This document shows positions 42,801 to 49,510 of a stretch of DNA of 64,000 nt, piece after piece. The stretch spans positions 718,424-782,423 of the forward strand of contig RQTK01000081.1 of the NCBI GenBank assembly GCA_003991915.1. Direction: 5' to 3'. Source of the DNA: Elysia chlorotica (lineage: Eukaryota; Mollusca; Gastropoda; Plakobranchidae). Within the stretch, counting starts at the first letter, position 1. Every line of letters starts with the position of its first letter. Position numbers and translations under genes: made by a program. The notes under the pieces were generated by a model that ran no database searches, was not told the DNA's origin, and saw nothing but the letters and a program-made list of their open reading frames with translations.

Positions 42801-45800
42801 CATCTAGAATGGACAATATTTTCCAAAACATGAAAATTTTTAAAAATCAAGAAAGTATCTATTGATATCCCACTGTAACAATATGGAGGTAAATGGAAAA
42901 GAAAAAAAACATGTTTCCAAGATACTCACCGTCTTTTGCACAATGGTGTGACCTTGGCTGTCCATCTCTTCATCTTTGGCACCCGAGGCCTGCGAGGGGC
43001 CTGAGGGTTTCACTGCATTGACCACCGAGTCCGCAGTGGCTACTGACACAGCGGCAAACAAGCAGCCTAGAGTGACCTCCACAATGGTTTTCAGTCTGTT
43101 TGGGGTGAGGGGTTCCAGTATAGGGAGGGAGAAGGCTCGCCACACGTCGCAAACCTCTGTCAGGAGAAACTGGTAGCTGGATTCAAGGAGGAATAAAATT
43201 GATGAGTAACATTTCATAGGTGATGTCTTTTTGTTTTGGTCATTGTATTTTTTAAGTTGATGAAAACTTTTTTTTTTTTAAGTCTTAAATTTACATGTAC
43301 ATTACTTTTGGCTTTCCAATTCCATATCTCATAAAGATAATTACCTAAACACATACACTATCTTCATAGCTATTATATTTCTTTTTAACAGAGAATACTA
43401 ACCTTTTTCTAATACTAACATACATATCATGAAGTGTTTGTGACGATCTCAATTCATGATGTCTAGAGGCTACGCACAAAGTCTTACCCGTTCCTCATGG
43501 TGAGAGCCTAGGACAGAGTTCCTTTCTAATACTAACATACACATCATGAAGTGTTTGTGACGATCTCAATTCATGATGTCTAGAGGCTACGCAGAAAGTC
43601 TTACCCGTTCCTCATTGTGAGAGCCTGAGACAGAGTTCCTTTCTAATACTAACATACACATCATGAAGTGTTTGTGACGACCTCAATTCATGATGTCTAG
43701 AGGCTACACACAAAGTCTTACCCGTTCCTCATGGTGAGAGCCTGAGACAGAGTTCCTTTCTAATTTTAACATATATATCATGAAGTGTTTGTGACGACCT
43801 CAATTCATGATGTCTAGAGGCTACACAGAAAGGCTTACCCGTTCCTCATGGTGAGAGCCTGGGACAGAGTTCCGGGCAGCAGAAAGGCTGTGCCGTTGAG
43901 GGCGTCTTTGTACCTCTGCATGTACTTGCTGAGAAAAGTCAACTGGGTGCAGGCGCCTAAGAGAATCTCTGCGCCATTCATGCTCAGCAGAGACTCAATG
44001 TTGTTTTGGTTGAAGATTTCACCAGAGTTGTCCAGTGTGTCTGGTGACTGGGCTATATAGGCAGGGCAAAACGCACAATGAGTACCGGTATTAAGGAAAA
44101 TACTATTACAACTAAACATGGCCTGAGTAGATATAAAATATTTTGTTGGTCATATCTTATCAAGTTTAACTATGACAACAAATTAAGGATATAGAAGGTC
44201 ATACTCAAGTGTTTTCATACAATGCATGTGAGACACACATCACTTGGTATGTGAATATGAGACACAGCAAAGACTGACAACATGGCTAAAGGCACACATA
44301 ATTATACTGAAGGGTTCTTCTTCATACACTAATAACAAACTGATTAGGCCAAACGACCAAAGTTTTTTATGAAATAAGAACCTTATAGTTCTGTTGCTCA
44401 GAATTTTAACAATGGGAATCAAATTTTAGTTATTATCCTCTTAACTATAACAATTATAAAAAGCATGCTAATCTTTCAATCTTGCTTTTATCTAAAGACA
44501 GAGCTCACACAATCTTGTGGAGTTTTTTTGGTGTAATTTTTTTCCATTTCTGCAGGCAACTCATGCCATGAAAAGAATGTTTAAATAATACCAAGCTAGA
44601 TTTATTTAAAAACAATGTAAAATCGATTTTAAAATACTAATTTGGGGAATAGTAAGAAACTTACCCAAGGTGGTCACAGGTGACTTTTGCTCCGATTCAG
44701 GAGTATCAATGCTGACAATTTCTGTTTTGGGAGAGGAGGTCAATGCAGTCGGTATTGGTGTGTCAGCAAACACAGATGTCATTTGGTCAAACAGGTCCTT
44801 CTGTGTGTCAAGTCTCTGGAGTCTCTTTTCTTTAGATTTTTCAGAATCTTTTTGTCTTGGAGCTGGGAGGGAAATGAAAAATGTGCATAGTACACAGTGA
44901 TCACAATGCAGAAAGGTTAAAAAGGATGCATTACAAATGTACCAATTGCCCCCCCCCCCCAACAATTGCTCAGAATCGTCGATGGATAGCACTAACAAGA
45001 CCATTGCCAATTTCTTTCATCAAATAACTAAAACAACTAAAATAAAAGATTTAGAAAGGTAATATGAATAAAAAAAATCATACTGGATCTAGAATCTAGA
45101 TGTTTCTAAATATTTTCCTCTAGGAGAAAACAAATTGGAATTCTGTGTATTTTAATAGTCTTCTGGACTAATATGCAAATGTCTCAATAGTCATGATATC
45201 ACAGAAAGGGCGCGAGTAAGTACAAGTGACACTAACAGTAGAAGCAACTCGAAGCTTAGAATAACACTAAACATCCGAGGAGAGACATTCAAAACAGAAG
45301 AAACCTATAGCCAATATGCTGACAGTCCCAGCTGTAATCGCAGCTTCCTGGTATTTGCATTGTGCATTTTTTCACTCACACCTCCTGTAGCTTGACACTG
45401 CAGGTCTATTATCGATACCGCTCACATGTGAAAGAAACTAAAATTTCACAAAATGTGTTATAATTGAGTATCGTCTTTTCTTGGACATAAGCCTGATTGG
45501 ATGATACTGTATTATCGGTATATTATTGAGGTGACTATGTTTGCGTTGTTTCCTCGTTTTAATCTTATCAATGTGCCTTCTTCATTTCCTACTAAAAATA
45601 TGCAAAAACAAAAGAAATAAGAATAGTAAAAAATCATATTAGAAGATATCCCATTACATCTTCCCTTTCTTCACAAGAGCATTTTTATAAGTTTTTGCTA
45701 TGGAATCTATTCTATGGAAATCGTCTCACATGCCAGAAACAAATAAATCACCTGCATCAACTGTTGTTGTGTCTGGAGGAACGTCCACAGGTTTGAAGAG

Positions 45801-48592
45801 ACAAGTGAAAGTCACAACATCTGATCTTGAGAGGCACTGGCCGCCTCGACATAGCCCACTGATCAAAATCATGATGTATTTCTGGAATACGAAGAAAAAA
45901 AAAGATATAATTATAAAGAAAGACAAATTTGGCTTCTACTTCAGTAAAAAAGTTTTTTTAGTGAAGTGAATAACAGCTACACTCAATGAAACAAAATTTT
46001 CAACAACAAAAACAACAAAAAGTAAAATAATGTAAATGGCTTCCAAGCATTTTCCCTATAATTATAGATTCAACAAATTGATATAATAATGATTTCTCTA
46101 AAGAATATATGTGTCTTTAATAGAACAAGACTTGAAACTAGTTTCATACCCTGTCTTTTTGTCTTTTTTATCTCTGCCTTTCAGCCCTGTCGATGGACCT
46201 AACATGATTGCAATTTTAATATGAAAATAAGTGAAATTTCAGTTTGTGGCTTGTATCTTTTAACTATGCACATAAAAACTACATGAGATTAAAGCTGATG
46301 GATATTGTGATTTTAAACTTATTATAGAAATGTGAACATACAGGAGTCACGACACACAGTCGGTTTGGAGTCTCCAGTCTGTTAAGCAAAAATGAGAGCA
46401 GCACTTTGCTTGCAGCACTGACTTGAAACAAACTTGTCTTGGACACTGTGGACACAAACAACAAAGAGTTGAAATAGAGAAGATAACAAAAAAATTACAT
46501 TCCCTGTCTAATTCACAATGAGTTAATGTTTGACATAGGTCCATTAGAATGCCTTTCTTTAGAGCAATCTTTCTTTTAAAAGCTTTATACCCTAATCATA
46601 CAGGTATATATGAGATTTTGAAAGGTTTCATCATGAACTCACTCACTGTCCCGCATTATAAGTTACTTTGTATTTTAATACGGCCTATAAATAAAAATCA
46701 TGGTTCATCTTTAGTTTTCAATAAATTCTACCATTTGTGTAATTTTCCATAATGTTTTGATCTTAATTGCTTTTAAAAACAAATTTCTTGGAAATGAATT
46801 GTAGAATTTAAATTTCTAAAAGAAACTGAAACCAGAAAAAATGTCTTGCGAGCAGATATTCAATACAATCGAATTTGAAACCAAAGAAAAATCACAATGA
46901 GTTAAATGACAAAAAAATGTTTAAATACTTACATGAGCCTGACAATGAGCACAAAGCATCTGTTGCCAGTGCAACAAACAGAGAGTAGAAAGCTTCAAAT
47001 TCTTCATTATGGTGAAGAATTTCTTGCTCTCTGAAGAAAAAAATGTTTTTAAAATGAAACATTTATAAGTCATTTAACCATTTAACCTATTACCATACTT
47101 ATAGTGACCATGTACCGTTATTGGTACAGTCCTATCTTTCAAATTGGTAAATGATTTATAATTTTAAGACTAAACAATTATTGTTTTGAAATGGTAAGGC
47201 GTGAGAGCGGAGGGAGTGTGCAAAACATTTAAAAGGCCTAGTCACTGAAGAGCATAAAAGCGCCATTATAATTTTTAAAACCCTTTTGAGACCTTTAAAG
47301 TATGCCAAGATTCCAATTTATTGTGACAGGATGCCAAGCCAAAGTGCATCGTTTGTCCTTGAATCTGACGATTCTGAGGTTCCACAAGACACTTAGATCT
47401 ATTCATACAATGTACATGGACTTTAACAGGTACTGAATGCATACAATTAATTTAGAAAAAAGAATTGAAATCAGATTTTTTTTTCATAATAGACTTTAAA
47501 CTCCTTGAGTTTTGTGGTCCCTAGCCTGTGGGCGATCAAATGGGTGGGCGGGCAGAATTCGATTACTAAAATTGAATAAGATACCTACCAGCTTACTCCA
47601 GGATGTCTTTCAGCTTTTTTTTTCTTTTTTAGATTAAAATTGAATAAAACACTTCCAAGCTGTTCCCCATGTCTTTTTGTTGTAAATATTTTTTTAGTGT
47701 ATTGGCATGATTTGTTTGATTAAAAAAGAAGGTGAGCTATTTGATTGTAGTAAATTGTTTATTTGAATACGGATACAATGCGGGCGTGGAAGGGGTGTGA
47801 GGACACACATACACAAGCACATAAAATTGATAGCAATTGAAACTCTAAAAATCTATCTCTGTTTCTCACACTCGCTTGGTCTGTAAGTCTTTCTGCCTGT
47901 CTCTCTCTCTTTCCACAGGTTGACTGACTCTGACGTAATCAAATCCTACCCACTCGTCCCTCGAATTCCGCCCACCCACCCATTTGATCGCTCACTGGCT
48001 AAGGACCACAAAACTCAAGGAGTGCCGACTTTAATGATAATGCACAAGTCCTAAAAAAATTTTCGAACAGGTCCCGTCGCAGTGCCTGAAAGTGGTAACA
48101 GATGTTATTAAAATCTACCTTTCCCCATTTATCTTGAAGGGGGTTTTCAACAGGTGTCAGGGTGATGAGGAAAGGTTCTTTAGAAAGAAAAGTCAGTTTT
48201 ATCTGAACTCTGTCAATAGTGTCACACCCCCACTTTCACTTTAAAAACGTGCGCCCTAAAAATGGGTAGAATGTAGATCTAGTTTTTTTTTTCTCTCCAA
48301 AATGATTTCACTGGTAGATCTAGATCTAGTTTAATGTTTATTGGTAGTTTTGTAGATCTAGATCTAACTTGTTTTCATTTTCAGTCTTAGGGCTCTTAGT
48401 CTAATGACAACAGGTTACATTTAGATCTAGATCTAGACTCTAGTATCAGAATATACATTCAATTTGAACAAACCTTTGTATTATCAGATTTGTAAAATCC
48501 GGCAAATCATTCTTATTAAAAATAGGATATGAGTTTGTAAGCAAATTTTTGACAGACGACCAAGTCTGGCAACCGTCTGATGTAGTCGCCAT
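575..48592 (-). CDS. UBR4: UBR4 (p600) E3 ubiquitin ligase, N-terminal two thirds, 74 exons, continues off the left edge
   Basis: UBR4 is a very large E3 ligase that recognises destabilising N-termini through a UBR zinc box and works with KCMF1 and calmodulin in protein quality control (family knowledge). Exon translations follow the vertebrate protein in order from the N-terminus (MATTSDG...) through the UBR box to the [17 protein letters not shown] block. My 74 exons total 10,179 nt (3,393 codons) without a frame break; the human protein is about 5,180 residues, so the C-terminal catalytic hemi-RING/UZI part is missing here because the window ends. The start is the ATG at 48592..48590, whose context and first residues resemble the family; no in-frame ATG precedes it. 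Almost all introns are GT-AG and 0.2-1.4 kb. Two exon sets are duplicated (15-16 and 20). The head-to-head neighbour is RBM22. Identity is near certain; individual edges are my manual splice calls. Confidence 0.96.
2190..2410 (-). mobile_element. tRNA-derived SINE, family A, 5' part degraded
   Basis: Shares the family tail (ggtccaacgtcagcac, ccccaagactgacgtccaac, attttatgtgctg) and the internal gacaccgaccag block with the copies at 18.7, 37.6, 56.4 and 63.4 kb, but the tRNA-like head is worn. Lies in UBR4 intron 70. Confidence 0.75.
3391..3495. repeat. Three-unit 35-bp tandem repeat
   Basis: tttatattgattctggtaga at 3391, 3426 and 3461, in UBR4 intron 68. Confidence 0.95.
5055..5165 (-). mobile_element. 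tRNA-like SINE head fragment
   Basis: Reverse complement reads gtagtggtctagtagtata, then aagggttctaatcccacc (B-box) after an enlarged middle. Lies in UBR4 intron 66. Probably a second SINE family. Confidence 0.5.
5462..7636 (-). CDS. UBR4: UBR4 exons 63-66, acidic and Gly/Ser-rich disordered region
   Basis: Exons: 7461..7636, 6916..7083, 6012..6549, 5462..5612. Exon 64 carries [20 protein letters not shown], nearly identical to human [20 protein letters not shown], a UIM-like helix. Exon 65, the largest exon here (538 nt), has a Gly/Ser/Arg-rich half ([14 protein letters not shown]) and a run of about 20 Asp/Glu around 6196..6262 ([20 protein letters not shown]), then the conserved [31 protein letters not shown] and [10 protein letters not shown] blocks. 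The Gly-rich and polyacidic segments are longer than in human. The GAT/GAG run is a trinucleotide repeat and may vary in length between individuals. Exon 66 is a Ser/Thr/Ala linker ending TSQR; frame selects its GTCGGT donor. Confidence 0.93.
7128..7200. repeat. Three-unit 25-bp tandem repeat
   Basis: acaacatcaattatttaact at 7128, 7153 and 7178 in UBR4 intron 63, about 45 bases from exon 64. Confidence 0.95.
8307..11937 (-). CDS. UBR4: UBR4 exons 57-62
   Basis: Exons: 11721..11937, 10969..11170, 10339..10501, 9687..9902, 8765..8886, 8307..8415. Blocks: [19 protein letters not shown] and [13 protein letters not shown] (exon 57; human FGWPDEPPEEFPSA), [17 protein letters not shown] (exon 58; human SLLASLHTSRSAYHSHK), [18 protein letters not shown] (exon 59), [20 protein letters not shown] (exon 60; human [20 protein letters not shown]), [18 protein letters not shown] (exon 62; human [18 protein letters not shown]). 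Exon 60 begins with a Ser/Glu-rich insert. Exon 61 uses the GTGAGT donor at 8764, required by frame. Exon 60 donor and exon 61 acceptor both abut small tandem arrays. Confidence 0.93.
8894..9133. repeat. Six-unit 40-bp minisatellite at the exon 61 acceptor
   Basis: Units beginning cagagagatggtgaaaaa recur about every 40 bases. On the minus strand each supplies a CTCTCTG pyrimidine tract; only the last is followed by the real GCAG acceptor at 8887. Confidence 0.92.
9585..9700. repeat. Three-unit repeat at the exon 60 donor
   Basis: The string caaacctggcagac (donor plus about 10 nt of exon 60) occurs at about 9587, 9638 and the real 9683, separated by similar aatgaaagayatgacaa intron sequence. 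Confidence 0.8.
11565..11640 (+). mobile_element. tRNA-like SINE head fragment
   Basis: gccagacagctcagaggaag (A-box) followed by aaggttcaaatctctcc (B-box) in UBR4 intron 57. No clear tail. Confidence 0.5.
12314..14778 (-). CDS. UBR4: UBR4 exons 51-56
   Basis: Exons: 14731..14778 (48 nt), 14359..14515, 14018..14088, 13389..13478, 12648..12785, 12314..12395. Exon 52 contains [20 protein letters not shown], identical over 19 of 20 residues to human as I recall it. Exons 53-56 encode [60 protein letters not shown] and [18 protein letters not shown], all clearly matching human. This beta-rich stretch looks like a jelly-roll ligand-binding fold (inference). The intron between exons 54 and 55 contains a (GA)n microsatellite and an assembly gap. 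Confidence 0.94.
12898..13243. repeat. (GA)n microsatellite with a 192-base assembly gap
   Basis: GA repeats flank N at 12955..13146, with gaca and gata variants beside them. It lies in the intron between UBR4 exons 54 and 55; the flanking exons are complete, so no coding sequence need be lost. Confidence 0.95.
15131..19419 (-). CDS. UBR4: UBR4 exons 44-50 (beta-propeller-like region)
   Basis: Exons: 19330..19419, 18415..18507, 17996..18055, 17413..17637, 16821..16905, 15666..15738, 15131..15308. Blocks include [40 protein letters not shown] (human GSVSDHLVLHPQLATGNFII), [35 protein letters not shown] and [18 protein letters not shown]. The repeated strand pattern ([17 protein letters not shown]) reads as WD40-like blades, which I take as inference. 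The acceptor of exon 50 lies nine bases from a long (ATT)n tract that makes up its pyrimidine-poor upstream region. All phases agree. Confidence 0.93.
15320..15391. repeat. (AAT)n microsatellite beside the exon 50 acceptor
   Basis: About 24 perfect aat units begin roughly ten bases beyond the acceptor of exon 50. On the transcribed strand the tract is (ATT)n. Confidence 0.95.
15959..16010. repeat. (TG)n microsatellite
   Basis: About 20 tg units with interspersed tctg in UBR4 intron 48. Confidence 0.95.
18690..18862 (-). mobile_element. tRNA-derived SINE, family A, tail-truncated
   Basis: Contains the family head in reverse (gggctcaaaccacaagtctc with B-box gagccc, cggaagccgatgttatacc) and middle (tggcactgaccctacc), but the gtccaacgtcagcac tail is missing. 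In UBR4 intron 44. Confidence 0.75.
19985..20375. repeat. Tandem copies of the exon 43 donor edge
   Basis: The last 58 nt of exon 43 with donor and about 48 nt of intron recur 106 bases away (exon-like part 20212..20269, two mismatches); a third, more diverged piece is at 19986..20035. Confidence 0.88.
20318..22473 (-). CDS. UBR4: UBR4 exons 40-43 (linker after the UBR box, one microexon)
   Basis: Exons: 22264..22473, 21838..21867, 20901..21074, 20318..20569. Exon 40 starts [10 protein letters not shown] (human ALVKRTPSSG), then a Ser-rich linker. Exon 41 is a 30-nt microexon ([10 protein letters not shown]) with acceptor TTTTCAG and donor GTAAGT; it is phase 0 on both sides and bridges exons 40 and 42 in the place of human ANFSFAPLVL. 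Exon 43 is the most conserved of the window: [29 protein letters not shown] and [15 protein letters not shown] match human with few changes. Both edges of exon 40 and the donor edge of exon 43 sit in tandem repeats that copy exon sequence and splice sites. Confidence 0.94.
21280..21470. repeat. Three diverged copies of a 60-65 bp unit in UBR4 intron 41
   Basis: The pattern ggtc(g/c)aaatatacccccc or its variants with a following tacggat recurs near 21309, 21372 and 21436. No coding potential. Confidence 0.65.
22156..22285. repeat. Three-unit 54-bp repeat carrying the exon 40 donor edge
   Basis: The last 22 nt of exon 40 plus its GTACC donor recur at 22156, 22210 and the real 22264, period 54. 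The inner two copies are followed by non-exonic acaagaaccaattttgaatg. Confidence 0.92.
22436..22660. repeat. Three-unit 75-bp repeat carrying the exon 40 acceptor edge
   Basis: Units start at 22436, 22511 and 22586. Each contains the first 38 nt of exon 40 and its AG acceptor with upstream intron sequence. Confidence 0.92.
22918..23065 (-). CDS. UBR4: UBR4 exon 39: UBR-box zinc finger
   Basis: One 148-nt exon encodes essentially the whole UBR box, about residues 1670-1719 of the predicted protein (human box starts near 1656). Visible zinc ligands are [16 protein letters not shown] and FFCDCG, with the typical Cys/His spacing; [12 protein letters not shown] and [14 protein letters not shown] are nearly identical to vertebrate UBR4. 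In the family this module binds N-degrons (basic and bulky hydrophobic N-termini). No zinc ligand appears altered. Splice edges are canonical: acceptor AG after ...TTAAACAG, donor GTTAGG. Confidence 0.97.
23530..25475 (-). CDS. UBR4: UBR4 exons 35-38, leading into the UBR box
   Basis: Exons: 25278..25475, 24675..24735, 23895..24089, 23530..23600. Exon 35 encodes [18 protein letters not shown] and [20 protein letters not shown] (human FPELMVVMATLASAGQGAGH). Exon 36 is a 61-nt exon with [15 protein letters not shown], aligned with human KKYLSQKNVVEKLNA. Exon 37 ends in an acidic stretch [17 protein letters not shown] (human DWVEELAVEEEDSQAED). Exon 38 encodes [19 protein letters not shown], almost identical to human, the lead-in to the zinc box. 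The acidic linker immediately before the UBR box is conserved across the family. Confidence 0.94.
26061..30930 (-). CDS. UBR4: UBR4 exons 25-34
   Basis: Exons: 30839..30930, 29914..30133, 29484..29565, 29185..29263, 28744..28834, 28260..28366, 27653..27759, 27307..27402, 26652..26773, 26061..26140. Diagnostic blocks are [13 protein letters not shown] (exon 26; human LQGFAAVLAIGSS), [17 protein letters not shown] (exon 27; human RNAFANDTIPSESYISA), [17 protein letters not shown] (exons 28-29; human KHTLLSLVRLTGDLIVW) and [15 protein letters not shown] (exon 34). Exon 28 uses the GTAAGT donor at 29184; the codon for the V of DLIVW is split there. Exon 29 ends ATG followed by GTGCTG, a weak donor, but it is the only one in frame with exon 30. 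Part of the long helical-repeat scaffold, no catalytic motif. Confidence 0.91.
31326..35820 (-). CDS. UBR4: UBR4 exons 17-24
   Basis: Exons: 35697..35820, 35142..35244, 34423..34504, exon 20 (33959..34038 and a second copy at 33537..33616), 33073..33195, 32537..32719, 32053..32175, 31326..31460. Blocks include [13 protein letters not shown] (exon 17), [17 protein letters not shown] (exon 18; human LILARLLLIFDYLLHQY), [10 protein letters not shown] (exon 19; human KEVEENWSKH), [17 protein letters not shown] (exon 22) and [18 protein letters not shown] (exon 21). Exon 17 ends ...GAACGAAG followed by GCAAGG: only this GC donor gives the phase exon 18 requires. The start of exon 19 (TGC GGT CCA) is my choice of acceptor, after a good branch-point-like CTAAC and pyrimidine tract; the human protein has a longer segment there. 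Confidence 0.9.
33363..34172. repeat. Tandem duplication of about 385 bp containing exon 20
   Basis: Copies about 33363..33750 and 33785..34172, offset 422 bases, almost identical including intron flanks. Confidence 0.9.
33537..34038 (-). CDS. UBR4: UBR4 exon 20, two copies encoding identical protein
   Basis: Copies at 33959..34038 and 33537..33616 are each 80 nt, encode the same residues ([17 protein letters not shown]..., matching human VPHPRFYCVLSPE), and differ only at two silent sites. Each has its own AG acceptor and GTAAGG donor. The exon enters one base into a codon and leaves at a codon boundary, so including both copies would shift frame and reach a TGA four codons into the second copy. 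Only one can be used per transcript, or the second copy is an assembly artefact. The duplicated block is about 385 bp (about 33363..33750 and 33785..34172). Confidence 0.88.
35950..37565. repeat. Duplication of about 740 bp containing exons 15-16, split by an (AAT)n tract
   Basis: Copies about 35950..36690 and 36850..37565, offset about 882 bases. The aataataat tract between lies at 36763..36850. Confidence 0.9.
36087..37508 (-). CDS. UBR4: UBR4 exons 15-16, present as two tandem copies
   Basis: The upstream pair is exon 15 at 37423..37508 and exon 16 at 36969..37230; the downstream pair is 36544..36629 and 36087..36348. Both pairs have the same lengths (86 and 262 nt), intact splice sites and open frames. 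Exon 16 encodes [20 protein letters not shown], matching human LGVAPFSEGPWPLYIHPQSL. By my count the exon 16 copies differ at 11 of 262 bases and four residues (T/S, G/S, S/A, S/N); exon 15 copies differ silently. The pair enters and leaves in the same phase (one base into a codon), so tandem inclusion would keep frame and add 116 residues. The duplicated block is about 740 bp, spacing 882 bp, with an (AAT)n tract between. It could be a real segmental duplication or two alleles kept by the assembler. Confidence 0.9.
37595..37835 (-). mobile_element. tRNA-derived SINE, family A, near full length
   Basis: Complete head-to-tail copy in reverse orientation: tail aacgtccaacgtcagc and cccaagactgacgtc, middle ctgacactgacccaacc, and tRNA-like head gggctcaaaccactg and cggaagccgatgttctacca. 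Sits in UBR4 intron 14, immediately upstream of the duplicated exon 15-16 block. Confidence 0.85.
37892..43176 (-). CDS. UBR4: UBR4 exons 7-14
   Basis: Exons: 42930..43176, 41739..41992, 40704..40815, 40049..40189, 39678..39801, 39057..39253, 38465..38550, 37892..37974. Recognisable blocks are [14 protein letters not shown] (exon 7; human LSLPVLEPLNPSRL), [11 protein letters not shown] (exon 8), [16 protein letters not shown] (exon 11; human ASTDSNTYYEDDFSSTE) and [17 protein letters not shown] (exon 12; human [17 protein letters not shown]). Exon 12 also holds a short proline run (TPPPPQRP), as in vertebrates. The donor of exon 12 is the GTAAGT at 39056, not the GTGTAA two bases earlier, because only the former keeps frame with exon 13. 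Introns here are up to 0.9 kb; intron 7 contains a decayed coding relic near 42.4 kb and intron 14 a full SINE. Confidence 0.92.
43405..43872. repeat. Four-unit 117-bp tandem repeat carrying the exon 6 donor edge
   Basis: Units repeat every 117 bases; the exon-like donor edges are at 43488, 43605, 43722 and the real one at 43839. Each unit holds 34 nt of exon 6 3' end, the GTAAG donor and about 80 nt of intron. The three extra copies are intronic in the annotated transcript. Confidence 0.93.
43839..48592 (-). CDS. UBR4: UBR4 exons 1-6 (N-terminus)
   Basis: Exons: 48474..48592, 46933..47030, 46342..46445, 45752..45881, 44665..44862, 43839..44052. Exon 1 encodes [11 protein letters not shown] and 39 codons in all. 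Exon 2 encodes the [15 protein letters not shown] block, close to the human ESEILHHEKQYEPFY. Exons 3-4 give the [17 protein letters not shown] block. Exon 5 is a low-conservation, Lys/Ser-rich linker matching the human region before LGGSEKLLRVC. Exon 6 gives the [15 protein letters not shown] block. In fold this stretch is probably helical armadillo-like repeats (inference). Intron 1 (1.44 kb) carries an inverted-repeat element. The donor edge of exon 6 is the last unit of a four-unit 117-bp repeat, so three decoy copies of that edge lie in intron 6. Confidence 0.92.
47500..48026. mobile_element. MITE-like element in UBR4 intron 1
   Basis: The 63 bases at 47500..47562 reappear in inverse complement at 47961..48023 with about five mismatches. 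The 8-base repeat gactttaa flanks the element (47492..47499 and 48027..48034), with three extra bases (gcc) between the right arm and its copy. The interior is AT-rich with a short CT tract and no ORF. An 8-bp duplication suggests a hAT-like non-autonomous element, but the termini do not decide the family. Confidence 0.65.
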
Positions 48593-48634
48593 TTTTGGAT
48601 GATGATTGGATCCAATGGACTTCCCATTTTTGCT

Positions 48635-49021
48635 ACTTGCGGCTAGTCGTAGAACTTTCGTCTTAATTTGATTGGACAATATTTGCCGAAGGGACTGTCA
48701 TGGCTGCCTCCGTTGTTCCTGTCATGGCTGCCTTCGTTGCGAATGTAAACATGAAGTTTTACAGAGGGAAACATTACAAAGGCGCATTTTCGCATCAAAT
48801 CTGCAGATCTGAAACGCGACAGATAAATATTTCCTATGTAAGTTTAGTACCTTATATCGCACAGGACAAAAGTTTCGAGGCGCATACAATGTGAAGATAT
48901 TTTTATTTTCAGGTATTTTATGGCAGTCGTGAAATGTAGGGTCTACCCACCACTCTTATCTGCGCTTTATAACCAATTTCTTCTACAAATTAAGACGAAA
49001 GTTCTACGACTAGCCGCAAGT
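48635..49021. mobile_element. Miniature inverted-repeat transposable element (MITE) at the UBR4 5' end
   Basis: The 36 bases at 48635..48670 are repeated exactly in inverse complement at 48986..49021. Both ends are flanked by the 9-base direct repeat atttttgct (48626..48634 and 49022..49030). A 387-bp element with perfect terminal inverted repeats and a 9-bp target duplication fits a non-autonomous DNA transposon; 9-bp duplications are typical of Mutator-like or Merlin-like elements (family knowledge). It has no transposase. Perfect inverted repeats and target duplication indicate a fairly recent insertion. Confidence 0.88.
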
Positions 49022-49126
49022 ATTTTTGCTTGCCAAGCTTAGAAACATAAATTCTAAGAATTTCGGAGTCACGCCCCTTGATTTATGTTTAATAATGAAT
49101 TCGAGAAATGAATACATGTAATAGCC

Positions 49127-49350
49127 TAGAGGGGAACATTGCAAAAGCGCATTTTCGCACCAAATCTGCAGATCTGAGACGCGACAAATTAATATTGCTT
49201 TGTAAGCTTAGTACCTTATATCGCACAGGACAAAAGTTTCGCAGCGCATACAATGTGAAGATATTTTTATTTTCAGGTATTTTATGGCAGTCGTGAAATG
49301 TAGGGTCTACCCACCACTCTTATCTGCGCTTTATAACCAATTTCTTCTTC
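49127..49350. repeat. Partial second copy of the MITE interior
   Basis: This stretch matches 48760..48984 of the neighbouring element at high but imperfect identity (shared runs include tttattttcaggtatttta and the taccttatatcgcacagg block). It lacks the terminal inverted repeat, ending in a ttcttc expansion. Either an older, truncated insertion or a tandem duplication of part of the element. Confidence 0.75.
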
Positions 49351-49510
49351 TGCTTCTTCCTGCACAAATTCAACTTATTGAATATTAATAGCATGTTCCA
49401 GACGTTGGTTCACGAGCCTGTACCTTTTTCTTCTTTTTTTCCATTCATTTCCCTCGTTGAATATTCGATATCCTCTGGCGGAAGGCTTTGGGACTTGGGG
49501 CAATCATATT

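Noticed and set aside
44949-44960. Run of 12 C as a structural site
   Set aside because: Isolated homopolymer in an intron with no partner G tracts nearby.
48700-48894. 64-codon frame upstream of UBR4 on the plus strand
   Set aside because: It lies inside the MITE, is not conserved in the partial second copy, and has no recognisable product.
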